From contig CAZCUN010000006.1 in the NCBI GenBank assembly GCA_964502215.1, positions 25,003-89,002 on the forward strand: a stretch of DNA of 64,000 nucleotides. Reading direction: 5' to 3'. Under the pieces are notes generated by a model. It worked only from the letters and a program-made list of their open reading frames with translations, did no database searches and was not told the DNA's origin. Below are positions 26,842 to 36,179 of the stretch, piece after piece; position 1 is the stretch's first letter, and each line of letters starts with the position of its first letter. Made by a program: the position numbers and the translations under genes. This DNA comes from JAALLB01 sp964502215. GTDB lineage: Bacteria > Pseudomonadota > Alphaproteobacteria > Rhizobiales > Rhizobiaceae.

Positions 26842-27819
26842 CTAGGCAATATTGGGTTTTGATTGTGGCTGAGCAGGGTCAGTTTTTAAAGAGTCGTGCG
26901 CCTGTTTTTTTACTGATCTAGTTGCCAAATAGGTGCCAAATGCAAACATTATAAACCCAGCAGGAAGATCAACAAAGTGATGTCCGCCGTGCACGAATAT
27001 ACTCGGTAAAATTAAGAGGTTGATTATAAAGAATATTGGGCCAAGCACTTTTAAATTGCGAGAAGCATACATTGCAGTAAACGCTAGCACTGCGTGGTAT
27101 GAAGGGAAGGCGATCAACCCTCTTATCTCTGTTGGCGTAATAACGCTTGGGCCATTTTTGACTATAGAAATAAGATCAAGTGCATAAGAACGATCAACGG
27201 GTGGGTTAATTTTATTCCAAAGTTCGGCTGAGATTTCAAAGACTGTCGTTGTGCCGGTTGTAGGAAAAATGCCCCATATACAAATTGTCAGCGTGGCTGT
27301 TATTGTTACAGAGGAGATCATTACATAGAGATCGTTCTTGCGTCCTGATAAGCCTAGAATGGCAATTAACATTGCAAATTGTAGCATTGTACTAAGATAT
27401 GCCCATTTCATTGCAGTTGTGAATAAAGGGTATTCTGCAGCAAGTGCCATCACATCTGGCCAATGGTACCCTAGCATGCTGTCCCATTGCACTAATAGAT
27501 TGTCAAAAGGGCCGTATGCTATTGGTAATAAAAGGTAATTAAATAGGGAAAGACAAGCAGAGAAGAAAATGAAAATCGCAGCACATAAAAGCCCTGATGC
27601 TATGTTTTCACTTCTGCCACTTAATCGGTAAAAATAACCAATCGTTGATAATAATAAGACTGCTATAATTATTCCGCTATAGCCTGTATAATCCACGCTA
27701 GCATTTTTAAATATGATCAAAAAAGCATCTGCCAAAAAGGCAAAGAACGCAACGCATAGCATTGTAAATTCCGCAGGACGTAGCTGTAATTTGTTAGCCA
27801 TATTATAATTTAAAGACAT
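26842..27819 (-). CDS. PAP2 superfamily membrane phosphatase/phosphotransferase
   Basis: 325 residues with about eight hydrophobic segments. The PAP2/Aur1-type catalytic motifs are FPSYHAVLAF (motif with the first His, near residue 240) and HGGHHFVDLPAG (nucleophile region, near 275). Bacterial members dephosphorylate lipid phosphates or transfer inositol phosphate; the substrate is unknown. The tail (KTDPAQPQSKPN) is cytoplasmic and polar. Confidence 0.82.
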   Translation of the reverse strand: MSLNYNMANKLQLRPAEFTMLCVAFFAFLADAFLIIFKNASVDYTGYSGIIIAVLLLSTIGYFYRLSGRSENIASGLLCAAIFIFFSACLSLFNYLLLPIAYGPFDNLLVQWDSMLGYHWPDVMALAAEYPLFTTAMKWAYLSTMLQFAMLIAILGLSGRKNDLYVMISSVTITATLTICIWGIFPTTGTTTVFEISAELWNKINPPVDRSYALDLISIVKNGPSVITPTEIRGLIAFPSYHAVLAFTAMYASRNLKVLGPIFFIINLLILPSIFVHGGHHFVDLPAGFIMFAFGTYLATRSVKKQAHDSLKTDPAQPQSKPNIA

Positions 27820-27910
27820 GTTCTTACTCAGATATTGATAAAATTTTATCTAATATAAGAAGGATTTATTAAAGAAGCCTTCCCATCCAAGAAATCACTT
27901 TAAAAATGCC

Positions 27911-27943
27911 AAAAGAAAAACCCAGATTTTATATCTGGGTTTT
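27911..27943 (-). terminator. Rho-independent terminator of clpSA
   Basis: On the minus strand AAAACCCAGAT, a short loop, ATCTGGGTTTT and TTCTTTT. It starts 27 bp beyond the clpA stop codon. Confidence 0.82.
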
Positions 27944-27969
27944 AAGCGTTTGATTTATAGTTTTGAAAA

Positions 27970-30429
27970 CTATTTAGTTTTTAGCGGTACTTTTGGAACG
28001 GATGTCCCACCGCCGCCATTTCCTTTGCCTTTTGGCTTAGGAGGCGTTTTTGGCTTGGCGACTGCTTTTGTTGCAGGCTTTGCTTTTGTCTTGGTTTTTG
28101 CTGTAGTTTTTGCCGTTGTTCTAGGCTTTGAAGGTTTTTTGACTGGTTTGTCTTCAATGCTTTCAAGCGCAATTTTTTCTTTGCCAAGTTTGTCTTTTGT
28201 AAGCTTAACTTTGACTGTTCCGCCTTTCTGTAGTTTGCCAAACAGCACTTCATCAGCGAGAGGTTTCTTTATATGTTCTTGGATAACACGTCCAAGTGGG
28301 CGGGCGCCCATGCGATCATCAAAGCCTTTCTTTGCAATCCAACTGATTGCATCTTTTGTAAGTTCAAATGTAACGTTACGTTCTGCTAATTGAGCTTCCA
28401 ATTGCATGATGAATTTTTCGACAACCTTATGTACAACAGGTGTTGGTAGTGTGCCAAATGGTACAATTGCATCAAGGCGGTTTCTAAACTCTGGTGCGAA
28501 CAAGCGGTTGATTGCTTCTTCATCGTCACCAGTGCGCTTTGTTGAACCAAACCCAATTGCTGACTTTTGAGACTCAGCAGCGCCTGCGTTTGTTGTCATG
28601 ATTATAATGGTATTGCGGAAATCTACACTTTTACCGTTGTTATCCGTAAGCTTACCATTATCCATGACTTGCAGCAGTATGTTGAAGAGATCAGGGTGTG
28701 CTTTTTCAATTTCATCCAATAGTAAGACGCAATGAGGATGTTGATCTACGCCGTCCGTTAGAAGTCCACCTTGGTCATAACCAACATACCCTGGAGGTGC
28801 GCCAATTAAGCGGGATACTGTGTGTCGCTCCATGTATTCTGACATGTCAAAACGTAGTAATTCTACGCCGAGCGAGCTTGCTAATTGTTTTGCAACTTCT
28901 GTTTTACCCACACCTGTTGGGCCAGAGAAGAGGTATGATCCAATAGGCTTTTCTGGTTCACGAAGACCTGCGCGTGACAGTTTGATTGCAGCAGTTAGGG
29001 CATCAATTGCATCATCTTGTCCGTAAACAACGCGCTTTAGTTGTGTATCAAGGTTTGAAAGAACCTGAACATCATCTTTAGAAACTGTTTTGGGTGGAAT
29101 GCGTGCCATCGTTGCGATGGTTGCCTCGATTTCCTGAATGCCTATTTTCTTCTTGCGTTGATCTTCAGGCACAAGCATTTGTGATGCGCCTGTTTCATCA
29201 ATCACATCAATTGCTTTATCTGGTAATTTACGATCATTGATATAGCGTGAAGAAAGCTCCACAGAGCCTTTTATAGCTTCATCTGTATATTGGACAGAAT
29301 GAAACTCTTCAAAATATGGTTTTAAGCCCCGCATGATATCAATTGCATCTTCAATGGATGGTTCTTTAACATCGATTTTTTGGAAACGACGCACAAGCGC
29401 GCGATCTTTTTCGAAGAATTGGCGATACTCTTTATAAGTTGTTGAACCAATGCAACGGATTGTACCAGAGGAGAGGGCAGGTTTTAATAAGTTAGATGCA
29501 TCCATTGCACCACCCGAAGTCGCACCCGCACCGATTACGGTATGAATTTCATCAATGAAGAGCACTGCACCCGGTGTTTCTTCGATTTCTTTAACAACTT
29601 GCTTTAAGCGTTCTTCAAAGTCACCGCGATAGCGCGTGCCAGCAAGTAATGTTCCCATATCCAGTGAAAAGATAGTACTTTCCATCAATACTTCTGGCAC
29701 ATCTTTATCAACAATGCGTTTTGCTAAGCCTTCTGCAATGGCTGTTTTACCAACGCCTGAATCCCCAACATAAAGTGGATTGTTTTTAGATCTGCGACAA
29801 AGCACTTGAATTGTACGGTTTACTTCTTCAACCCGTCCAATCAATGGGTCAATTCGGCCTGCAATTGCTTTTTCATTTAAATTAACGCAGTAGCTACCCA
29901 GAGCATCGGTTTTGTTTAGTTGCTCTTCTTCGCCCATTGCTCCTTGGTCATCTTCCATACCACGAATAGGTCTTGCTTCAGAAGTGCCTGCTTTTTTGGC
30001 AATGCCATGAGAGATGAAATTAACTGCATCATAGCGCGTCATGTCTTGTTCTTGTAAAAAGAATGCAGCATGGCTTTCACGCTCAGCAAAAATAGCAACT
30101 AAAACATTTGCACCCGTAACTTCTTCACGTCCGGATGATTGAACATGAATAACGGCACGTTGGATAACTCTTTGAAAACCAGCAGTTGGTTTTGAATCTT
30201 CATTGTATCCTGTAATGAGATTAGAAAGTTCTGTGTCTATATAGTCTGTTAGATTTTCCTGTAGAACTTTTAAGTCTACATTACACGCCTTCATAACACT
30301 TGCTGCATCTTCATCATCGGTCAGTGCCAATAATAAATGCTCCAGCGTTGCGTATTCTTGCGCGCGGTCATTTGCATAGGTGAGAGCTTTATGAAGTGCT
30401 TTTTCAAGACTGTCTGTAAAAGATGGCAA
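27970..30429 (-). CDS. clpA: ATP-dependent Clp protease ATPase subunit ClpA
   Basis: Unfoldase that feeds substrates, including N-degron proteins brought by ClpS, to ClpP. 819 residues: Clp_N repeats (1-150), AAA1 with GDSGVGKTAIAEGL and VLFIDEIHTVIG, AAA2 with GPTGVGKTEVAKQL and LLLDEIEKAHPD, and an IGFG loop for ClpP docking. E. coli ClpA has 758 residues; the extra length is a C-terminal tail of about 60 residues made almost wholly of Lys, Thr, Ala and Pro ending in a Gly-rich patch. It lies 19 bp after clpS. Confidence 0.95.
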   Translation of the reverse strand: MPSFTDSLEKALHKALTYANDRAQEYATLEHLLLALTDDEDAASVMKACNVDLKVLQENLTDYIDTELSNLITGYNEDSKPTAGFQRVIQRAVIHVQSSGREEVTGANVLVAIFAERESHAAFFLQEQDMTRYDAVNFISHGIAKKAGTSEARPIRGMEDDQGAMGEEEQLNKTDALGSYCVNLNEKAIAGRIDPLIGRVEEVNRTIQVLCRRSKNNPLYVGDSGVGKTAIAEGLAKRIVDKDVPEVLMESTIFSLDMGTLLAGTRYRGDFEERLKQVVKEIEETPGAVLFIDEIHTVIGAGATSGGAMDASNLLKPALSSGTIRCIGSTTYKEYRQFFEKDRALVRRFQKIDVKEPSIEDAIDIMRGLKPYFEEFHSVQYTDEAIKGSVELSSRYINDRKLPDKAIDVIDETGASQMLVPEDQRKKKIGIQEIEATIATMARIPPKTVSKDDVQVLSNLDTQLKRVVYGQDDAIDALTAAIKLSRAGLREPEKPIGSYLFSGPTGVGKTEVAKQLASSLGVELLRFDMSEYMERHTVSRLIGAPPGYVGYDQGGLLTDGVDQHPHCVLLLDEIEKAHPDLFNILLQVMDNGKLTDNNGKSVDFRNTIIIMTTNAGAAESQKSAIGFGSTKRTGDDEEAINRLFAPEFRNRLDAIVPFGTLPTPVVHKVVEKFIMQLEAQLAERNVTFELTKDAISWIAKKGFDDRMGARPLGRVIQEHIKKPLADEVLFGKLQKGGTVKVKLTKDKLGKEKIALESIEDKPVKKPSKPRTTAKTTAKTKTKAKPATKAVAKPKTPPKPKGKGNGGGGTSVPKVPLKTK

Positions 30430-30448
30430 ATTCGTTTCCCGTTCCGTT

Positions 30449-30796
30449 TTATTTCTTTTCCATCACGCATTGTAGCGGATGTTGATGTTTTTGTGCGAAG
30501 TCCATTACCTGAGTAACTTTTGTTTCAGCTACTTCATATGTAAAGACACCACATTCTCCCACGCCGTTGTTATGTACGTGCAACATGATCTGAGTTGCAC
30601 TTTCGCCTGTTTTTGAAAAAAACCGCTCTAGTACATGAACAACAAATTCCATGGGTGTAAAGTCATCATTTAACAAAAGAACCCGATATAGGCTTGGCTT
30701 CTTAGTTTTAGGCTTAATTTTGGTGGCAAGGCCTGTGCCTTCATCGCCATCATTGCCTTGTTGGTTATCGTTCTGCATTTTTAGTTTTTTCGTCAT
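30449..30796 (-). CDS. clpS: ClpS adaptor protein
   Basis: Binds the N-domain of ClpA and N-terminal destabilising residues. 115 residues: flexible N-terminus (1-35), then the conserved LYRVLLLNDDFTPMEFVV and VHNNGVGECGVFTYEVAE stretches. The start has AGGA five to six bases upstream. It forms the usual clpS-clpA operon. Confidence 0.95.
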   Translation of the reverse strand: MTKKLKMQNDNQQGNDGDEGTGLATKIKPKTKKPSLYRVLLLNDDFTPMEFVVHVLERFFSKTGESATQIMLHVHNNGVGECGVFTYEVAETKVTQVMDFAQKHQHPLQCVMEKK

Positions 30797-31120
30797 TATT
30801 ATTCCTGCAGAATTTAATTACATGAGTGCGAGGCTGAAATTAACCTTCAATTCAATCATATATAATGCTCCTTTTTGCCGCCGCAATAGTTTGTTTAGTG
30901 TTCTTTTGAAGATAAATGAAGAAAATTTACGTTAAGTTACGTAACGTCCTTAAGGCGTTAACTACAATTTTAAAAAATTAACGAAGGATTCGTTCATCAT
31001 AAACCGTTTGGTAACCAAGCTAAGTTAGGTTGTTCATGAGTTGAAACGTACAGGTGTTTAGCGTTTCATTAGTTTCAAGCATACCCTCCTTGTTTGAGGG
31101 AACTTAGATGGGAAAAGGTA
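30797..31120. other. Divergent intergenic region before clpS and dacA
   Basis: 324 bp expected to carry both promoters. It is AT-rich, with a cluster of TTAA tetramers at 30930-30985, none with the exact seven-base spacing of a CtrA box. A short hairpin, CCCTC (31084-31088) pairing with GAGGG (31096-31100), lies in the dacA leader. No small ORF with a ribosome binding site was found. Confidence 0.4.
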
Positions 31121-32437
31121 TTGCGTACCCTATCTGCTTTCTGGCTTCGCCGCTTAGCGCTCGCGATGGTCACAGTAACATTTGTTATATCCGGCAATCT
31201 ATCGGACAATTCTGCACATGCTAATGGCAAGTATGCAGGTATTGTGATTGATGCTAAAACGGGTAAGACACTTTATTCACACAAGGCTGACGCCATCAGG
31301 TATCCTGCATCTCTTACTAAGATGATGACGATGTATATGATGTTTGAAGCATTTGCTGAGCGTAAGATGAGCAAAAAGACACGTATTCGCATGTCAAAGT
31401 ATGCTGCATCTAAACCGCCTTCAAAGCTATATATAAAGCCAGGTCGCTCAATAGCAGCGGAACATGCGGTTTTTGCGCTTGCAACTAAGTCAGCAAACGA
31501 TGTTGCAACCGCAGTTGCTGAACATCTTGGTGGTACTGAAGGTAAATTTGCAAAAATGATGACCCGCAAGGCTCGTCAATTAGGTATGAGTAGAACAACG
31601 TTTAAAAATGCATCAGGCCTAACTTCAAGAGGGCAGGTAACGACTGCTCGTGATATGGCTAGACTAGGTATTGCCCTTCGTGAACATTTTCCTCAGTATT
31701 ACAAGTATTTCCAAACGCGCAATTTTAAGTATGCTGGGAAAAACTATAGAAATCACAACCGCTTACTAGGTAGAATTAAGGGTGTTGATGGTATTAAGAC
31801 GGGTTATACACGCGCATCGGGTTACAATCTTGTTTCTTCAGTGCAATCTGGTCGTCGTTCAATTGTCGGTGTGGTTTTAGGTGGGCGTTCAGGCAAGAGC
31901 CGTAATGCGCAAATGACTTCGCTAATTAGAAAATACCTTCCAAAAGCATCGCGTGGCTATAAGCGTCAAATCGTAGCTTCTCGTAAGTCTAGTAACATTG
32001 TTGTCGCTGCTGCTACTCCAAATGTTAGGCTTCCTAAAAGCGGTCCTGTACCTCAGTTTAGAACTAGACAAGTTGCTAAGGCTACAATCGATGTGAATAA
32101 ACCTGTGACGGTTGCTTCTTCTGCATCGTTTAAGCAAGTCGCTTCAACTAATGTTGATCCAATTACTACTGGCCTTGCGGTTAAAGCGCCTAAAGGTTGG
32201 GTTGTTCAAATTGGTGCGGCAGACAGTAAGAATGGTGCTTTGGGTCTTCTCAAAAAAGCTCAAGCGAAATTTCCTCAAACATTAGGCAGCAAAAATCTTT
32301 ATACGGAAACTGTTGCGAAGGGTACTGCTGTACTTCACAGAGCACGATTTGTTGGTTTTTCAAATAAAACTGAAGCTAATCGAGCATGTAGAATACTAAA
32401 GAAGCAAAGAGTTGCCTGTTTGGCGCTAAAGAGCTAA
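31121..32437 (+). CDS. D-alanyl-D-alanine carboxypeptidase with SPOR domain
   Basis: Periplasmic low-molecular-weight PBP trimming peptidoglycan stem peptides. Signal peptide from WLRRLALAMVTVTFVISG to SAHA, then the transpeptidase domain with SLTK (SxxK nucleophile), SAND (SxN) and GIKTGYT (KTG). A linker leads to a C-terminal SPOR domain (GWVVQIGAADSKNGAL to the end) that binds denuded septal glycan. Start is uncertain: TTG 31121 has GGGAAAAGG upstream and gives a standard signal peptide; TTG 31094 in the same frame is the alternative. Confidence 0.88.
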   Translation: MRTLSAFWLRRLALAMVTVTFVISGNLSDNSAHANGKYAGIVIDAKTGKTLYSHKADAIRYPASLTKMMTMYMMFEAFAERKMSKKTRIRMSKYAASKPPSKLYIKPGRSIAAEHAVFALATKSANDVATAVAEHLGGTEGKFAKMMTRKARQLGMSRTTFKNASGLTSRGQVTTARDMARLGIALREHFPQYYKYFQTRNFKYAGKNYRNHNRLLGRIKGVDGIKTGYTRASGYNLVSSVQSGRRSIVGVVLGGRSGKSRNAQMTSLIRKYLPKASRGYKRQIVASRKSSNIVVAAATPNVRLPKSGPVPQFRTRQVAKATIDVNKPVTVASSASFKQVASTNVDPITTGLAVKAPKGWVVQIGAADSKNGALGLLKKAQAKFPQTLGSKNLYTETVAKGTAVLHRARFVGFSNKTEANRACRILKKQRVACLALKS

Positions 32438-32464
32438 TCGAAGCCAATTGGTGGAGTTACGGAT

Positions 32465-32749
32465 ATGAGTAAAAGAGTTATCCGAGATATAGCAGAACGT
32501 AGACGTTTGCCTGATTTCAAAGGGCAAAAACGGACTGTTAAACCGATTGGCCTTGATCGGCATAACCTAACGCTTTCTGGACGTTTGGATTTGTTTAAGC
32601 CGCGGTCTGCCTCCAAGACCAAGAATCTAATACGTTTCTTGCTTGGGCATGGTGAGCGTGCCCAGCGGGCTACTTTGCCAAAGAAGTATACCAAACTTTG
32701 TGTGTATAATTCGAATGGTTTACCTTCTGTGCGATTGCGGTTTGAATAA
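32465..32749 (+). CDS. Small basic protein, unknown
   Basis: 94 residues, very rich in Arg and Lys (SKRVIRDIAERRRLPDFKGQ onward), with no recognised domain. ATG 32465 has GGAG about eight bases upstream and starts 27 bp after the carboxypeptidase stop, on the same strand. An antisense frame of 114 codons covers the same DNA but lacks a ribosome binding site. Base composition is richer in G+C than the surroundings, and an RNA-level function cannot be excluded. Confidence 0.45.
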   Translation: MSKRVIRDIAERRRLPDFKGQKRTVKPIGLDRHNLTLSGRLDLFKPRSASKTKNLIRFLLGHGERAQRATLPKKYTKLCVYNSNGLPSVRLRFE

Positions 32750-32873
32750 AACTGCTTTTTAGGAAATTTATCACTCATAAATTTTAAAAAAACCTATGTT
32801 TTCACTAATTAAAACATCTTTGTGAGTTGCGGCTTATTTTTTCTGCTTTAATCTTATTAAAAAGGATTAAATT

Positions 32874-33467
32874 ATGCGCACATTATTATGGCTTCTCGCC
32901 TTTTCATTTTTTTCAATTTCATTTTCGAATGCTCAAACGGCTTCAGAAACCCCTTTAGAAAATCCTGAAGTAATAAAGCCAGATGCGTTACTTAAAGATA
33001 ATTCTAGTCAATCTAATGGTATGACCTTAGAGCGTATGGTTGAAATTGTACGTACTATTGATGAAAATGCTCAAGTTCGTGGCTCTGCAATGCAGCTAAA
33101 AGTAGCTGATGTATCTGTAACAATAATCACAGATTCTGCTAATAATAGAATGCGAGCGTTTACAGCTATACAATCGCTTGATGGCATCAATCAGCAGATT
33201 TTATATAGAATGCTGCAAGCCAATTTTGATAGTGCGCTTGATGCTCGATACGCTATTGCTAAAGGACACATTATAAGTGTTTTTATACATCCTATGAAGG
33301 AATTAAAGAAAGACCAGTTCATTGAAGCGATTGGTCAGGTTGTGAACCTTGTTAAAACGTATGGCACTGCCTTTACATCAGGTGCGATGACATTTGGTGG
33401 TGGGGATAGCAAAAATTTACACCGTAAGTTAATTGATGAGTTGCTGAAAAAAGGTGAGCAAATTTAA
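32874..33467 (+). CDS. Secreted YbjN-like protein
   Basis: 197 residues with a signal peptide (WLLAFSFFSISFSNAQ). The mature part from residue 50 (GMTLERMVEIVRTIDENAQV, then YRMLQANFDSALDARYAIAK) follows the pattern of the YbjN / type III secretion chaperone-like fold. Such exported YbjN-like proteins are common in Hyphomicrobiales and have no assigned role. It is monocistronic. Confidence 0.65.
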   Translation: MRTLLWLLAFSFFSISFSNAQTASETPLENPEVIKPDALLKDNSSQSNGMTLERMVEIVRTIDENAQVRGSAMQLKVADVSVTIITDSANNRMRAFTAIQSLDGINQQILYRMLQANFDSALDARYAIAKGHIISVFIHPMKELKKDQFIEAIGQVVNLVKTYGTAFTSGAMTFGGGDSKNLHRKLIDELLKKGEQI

Positions 33468-33589
33468 ATGTCAGATTTGTTAAATCATTGACAGTATGTT
33501 CATCAGTGTAACTCTGTTTAAAATTTGAGATATTGCATATATTTTCTCATGGACAAGATTCATTTAAATCTTTTTGAGTGGGGTATCAT

Positions 33590-34567
33590 ATGGGACTTCT
33601 TGTAGAAGGTATTTGGCACGATCAGTGGTATGACACCAAGAAAAGTGGTGGTGATTTTGTTCGTGAACAATCTGGATTTCGTAATTGGGTAACATTTGAC
33701 GGCTCTGCTGGCTCAAGCGGTCAAAGTGGATTTAAAGCAGAAGCAAACCGATATCATCTTTACATATCACATGCTTGTCCTTGGGCACACCGAGCTATGA
33801 TTTTTCGTAGCTTAAAAGGCCTTGAGGATATGATCTCAATATCTGTTGTTCATTGGTATATGGCTGAAGGTGGTTGGACATTTGAAGCTGGTGAAGGGGT
33901 TATCAATGATCCAATACATAATGCGCACTATATGCATCAAATCTATACCGCTGCTAAACCAGATATGACCGGACGTGTAACGGTACCTGTTCTTTGGGAT
34001 AAAACAAATAATACTATTGTTAGCAATGAATCTTCTGAAATTATTCGGATGTTTAATTCAGCATTTGATGCAATAGGTGCAGCTAAAGGGGACTATTACC
34101 CAAAAGAATTACGGCCACAAATTGATGCATTAAACGAGCGTATATATCATTCAATAAATAATGGTGTTTACAAAGCAGGCTTTGCAACCACTCAGAAAGC
34201 TTATGAAGAAGCCTTAGCAGCTTTATTTGAAAGTCTTGATTGGGTAGATGGTATTTTAGCTAAGAAACGGTATCTTGTTGGCGATAAAATAACGGAAGCT
34301 GATTGGCGGTTATTTACAACGCTAATACGATTTGACCCAGTTTATGTTGGCCATTTTAAATGCAACATAAAGCGTGTTCATGACTATGAAAATTTACCTG
34401 GATACCTCAGAGAGTTATATCAAATTCCTGGTGTGGCTGAAACAGTTGATATGGCACATATAAAGCGGCATTATTACGAAAGTCATTCGACAATTAATCC
34501 AACTGCGATTGTTCCAATTGGTCCTGATTTCGACCTTTTAAAACCGCATGGACGTGAAGTAGTTTAA
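33590..34567 (+). CDS. Glutathionyl-hydroquinone reductase (Xi-class GST)
   Basis: 325 residues, matching the YqjG/EcpA-type Xi-class glutathione transferases that reduce glutathionyl-hydroquinones. The active-site Cys is in SHACPWAHRAMIFR (near residue 62), and SNESSEIIRMFNSAFD and the LTxxDWRLFTTLIRFD-type helix (here ITEADWRLFTTLIRFD) are present. ATG 33590 is preferred over GTG 33578 for its GTGGGG site and family alignment. It stands alone. Confidence 0.9.
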   Translation: MGLLVEGIWHDQWYDTKKSGGDFVREQSGFRNWVTFDGSAGSSGQSGFKAEANRYHLYISHACPWAHRAMIFRSLKGLEDMISISVVHWYMAEGGWTFEAGEGVINDPIHNAHYMHQIYTAAKPDMTGRVTVPVLWDKTNNTIVSNESSEIIRMFNSAFDAIGAAKGDYYPKELRPQIDALNERIYHSINNGVYKAGFATTQKAYEEALAALFESLDWVDGILAKKRYLVGDKITEADWRLFTTLIRFDPVYVGHFKCNIKRVHDYENLPGYLRELYQIPGVAETVDMAHIKRHYYESHSTINPTAIVPIGPDFDLLKPHGREVV

Positions 34568-34650
34568 TTTATAAATTATATTATTTCATGTTAATGTAAT
34601 GTTCACTCACAAAACATAAAATTCAACCGTAGGTTGTATGGAGTTTTGCT

Positions 34651-35193
34651 TTGAATAAAGTTTCGCGTATTGAGTGTCATAATAGGTTTGAGTTATTTTC
34701 CGATCATGAACAATATTATAAAGCTGCATTAGCAGGATTACTTATTCTTGTTTTCTTGATTTATCTTTCTCTGAGTGACAAGACTTTAAGTCTTTATTTT
34801 ATCCTTGGAGGGGCTTTTTCGGTTTTTTATCTATATTTTTCAATAAGTTTCTTTTCAAATCTTTCAGCAAAAGAAATAGAATTTGAAATATCAGATGATG
34901 GTTTTAAAGATACTCGAGTTTTTGATGGTATCATTCCGTGGAATGCAATATGTGAAATTAAGCCGTTTGGATTTGGTGGGTATGATACTATCGTTATAGT
35001 TGTATTGCCTGATGTTATTGACCGCAGAGAACCAAGCTTAAAATTACTTATAAATAAGTTTGAACGTAAAATTATGGGAACTAATCCAACTATTAAAATA
35101 AAAACGCCAGGCTTATCTATCAGTAGTTTTGAGTTATGGATGTTATTATATAAGCACCATCGTGCTAGCCAGTTAGGTGAGAGGCAAATTTAG
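34651..35193 (+). CDS. Two-TM membrane protein, unknown (STM3941-like)
   Basis: 180 residues. Two hydrophobic helices (about residues 25-42 and 48-68) are followed by a cytoplasmic domain with ISDDGFKDTRVFDGIIPWN and a beta-rich remainder. The layout resembles STM3941-type proteins, whose function is unknown; the match is tentative. TTG start with GGAG eight bases before it. It ends inside the last bases of the convergent aldo/keto reductase gene (4 bp overlap). Confidence 0.65.
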   Translation: MNKVSRIECHNRFELFSDHEQYYKAALAGLLILVFLIYLSLSDKTLSLYFILGGAFSVFYLYFSISFFSNLSAKEIEFEISDDGFKDTRVFDGIIPWNAICEIKPFGFGGYDTIVIVVLPDVIDRREPSLKLLINKFERKIMGTNPTIKIKTPGLSISSFELWMLLYKHHRASQLGERQI

Positions 35194-36161
35194 CTTTGTT
35201 CTTCCAGTCTATCTGTTGCGGGTGGTGGGGTGCGTGTTAGGGCGCATAGCTCTGCATAAAGTGCGTCTGTCATTTCGATGTTAATTGAATCTAATGAAGG
35301 TTGAAGTTGCTCAAGGCTTCTTGCGCCAATGATAGGGCAGGTTATTGCTTGGTTTTTAGCAACCCATGCGACTGCTAGTGATACGGGGTGAATGCCTTTT
35401 GATTTGGCAAACTCTGAGAAGTTTTCTGCGACTTCAAAAACCCAGTCTTCTTTGTATCGGGCAGTATATTCAGGGTTTTCAGAAATGCGTCCGCCTGCGG
35501 GGCGATTATCTTTTGTGTATTTACCGCTTAACAGGCCGCCGCCGACTGGTGAATATGTCATAACGCCAAGGTTTTCTGCCGTGGCAAGTTCAAGAATTTC
35601 GCTTTCAACTTGACGTTTTACGAGGGAATACATCGGCTGAATAACATCAATGCGCGGCCAATTGTTTTTGTCGCAAATGCCATTTGCCTTCGCTATTTGC
35701 CAAGCAGAATAATTGCTGACGCCTAAATGATGCACCTTGCCATCGCTCACAAGTTTTTCAAGCGCCCGTAGGGTTTCTTCTAGTGGAACAATATCTGACC
35801 AGCGGTGCATGAAGAAGACATCAAGATAATCTGTGCCAAGGCGTTTCAAGCTTGCTTCACAGGCTTGAATGATATGTCTGCGACCTGCACCCCCTGAAAG
35901 AATATTGTCATCCATTTGGATAAAGCATTTAGAGGTGAGTACGATGTCATCACGACAATCTTTGATAAGTTTGCCTAAAATGGTTTCAGCCTTGCCCTTG
36001 GAATAGGCATCTGCACAATCAAAGAAATTAATGCCAATGTCGCGGCATGCATGAAACATTTTCGCAGATTCTTTTTCATTCGCATCGCCACCAAAAGACA
36101 TAGTGCCAAAGCAAAGTTGCGAGACTTGCAAACCGGTTTGACCGAGGGGTTTGTAGTTCAT
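35190..36161 (-). CDS. Aldo/keto reductase
   Basis: 323 residues, TIM-barrel NADPH-dependent carbonyl reductase. Motifs: LCFGTMSFGG, FDCADAYSKGKAE (catalytic Asp and Tyr), LTSKCF (Lys), FFMHRWSD (His), and a C-terminal IIGARSLEQLQPSL cofactor loop. It is most like the YajO/auxin-induced group. It is the last gene of the five-gene minus-strand cluster that begins at the 314-residue GST. Confidence 0.9.
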   Translation of the reverse strand: MNYKPLGQTGLQVSQLCFGTMSFGGDANEKESAKMFHACRDIGINFFDCADAYSKGKAETILGKLIKDCRDDIVLTSKCFIQMDDNILSGGAGRRHIIQACEASLKRLGTDYLDVFFMHRWSDIVPLEETLRALEKLVSDGKVHHLGVSNYSAWQIAKANGICDKNNWPRIDVIQPMYSLVKRQVESEILELATAENLGVMTYSPVGGGLLSGKYTKDNRPAGGRISENPEYTARYKEDWVFEVAENFSEFAKSKGIHPVSLAVAWVAKNQAITCPIIGARSLEQLQPSLDSINIEMTDALYAELCALTRTPPPATDRLEEQS

Positions 36162-36179
36162 GAGAAAGGCTTTCTAGGT

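Noticed and set aside
27950..28393. 147-codon plus-strand frame opposite the clpA tail
   Set aside because: It is the reverse complement of the biased Lys-codon tail of clpA, which creates long open frames; no ribosome binding site.
30930..30985. TTAA cluster before dacA as CtrA sites
   Set aside because: The spacings are 4, 8 or 14 bases; none is the required seven.
32434..32778. Antisense 114-codon frame over the small basic ORF
   Set aside because: It has no ribosome binding site, overlaps the carboxypeptidase end, and the plus-strand frame has a better start; both remain weak.
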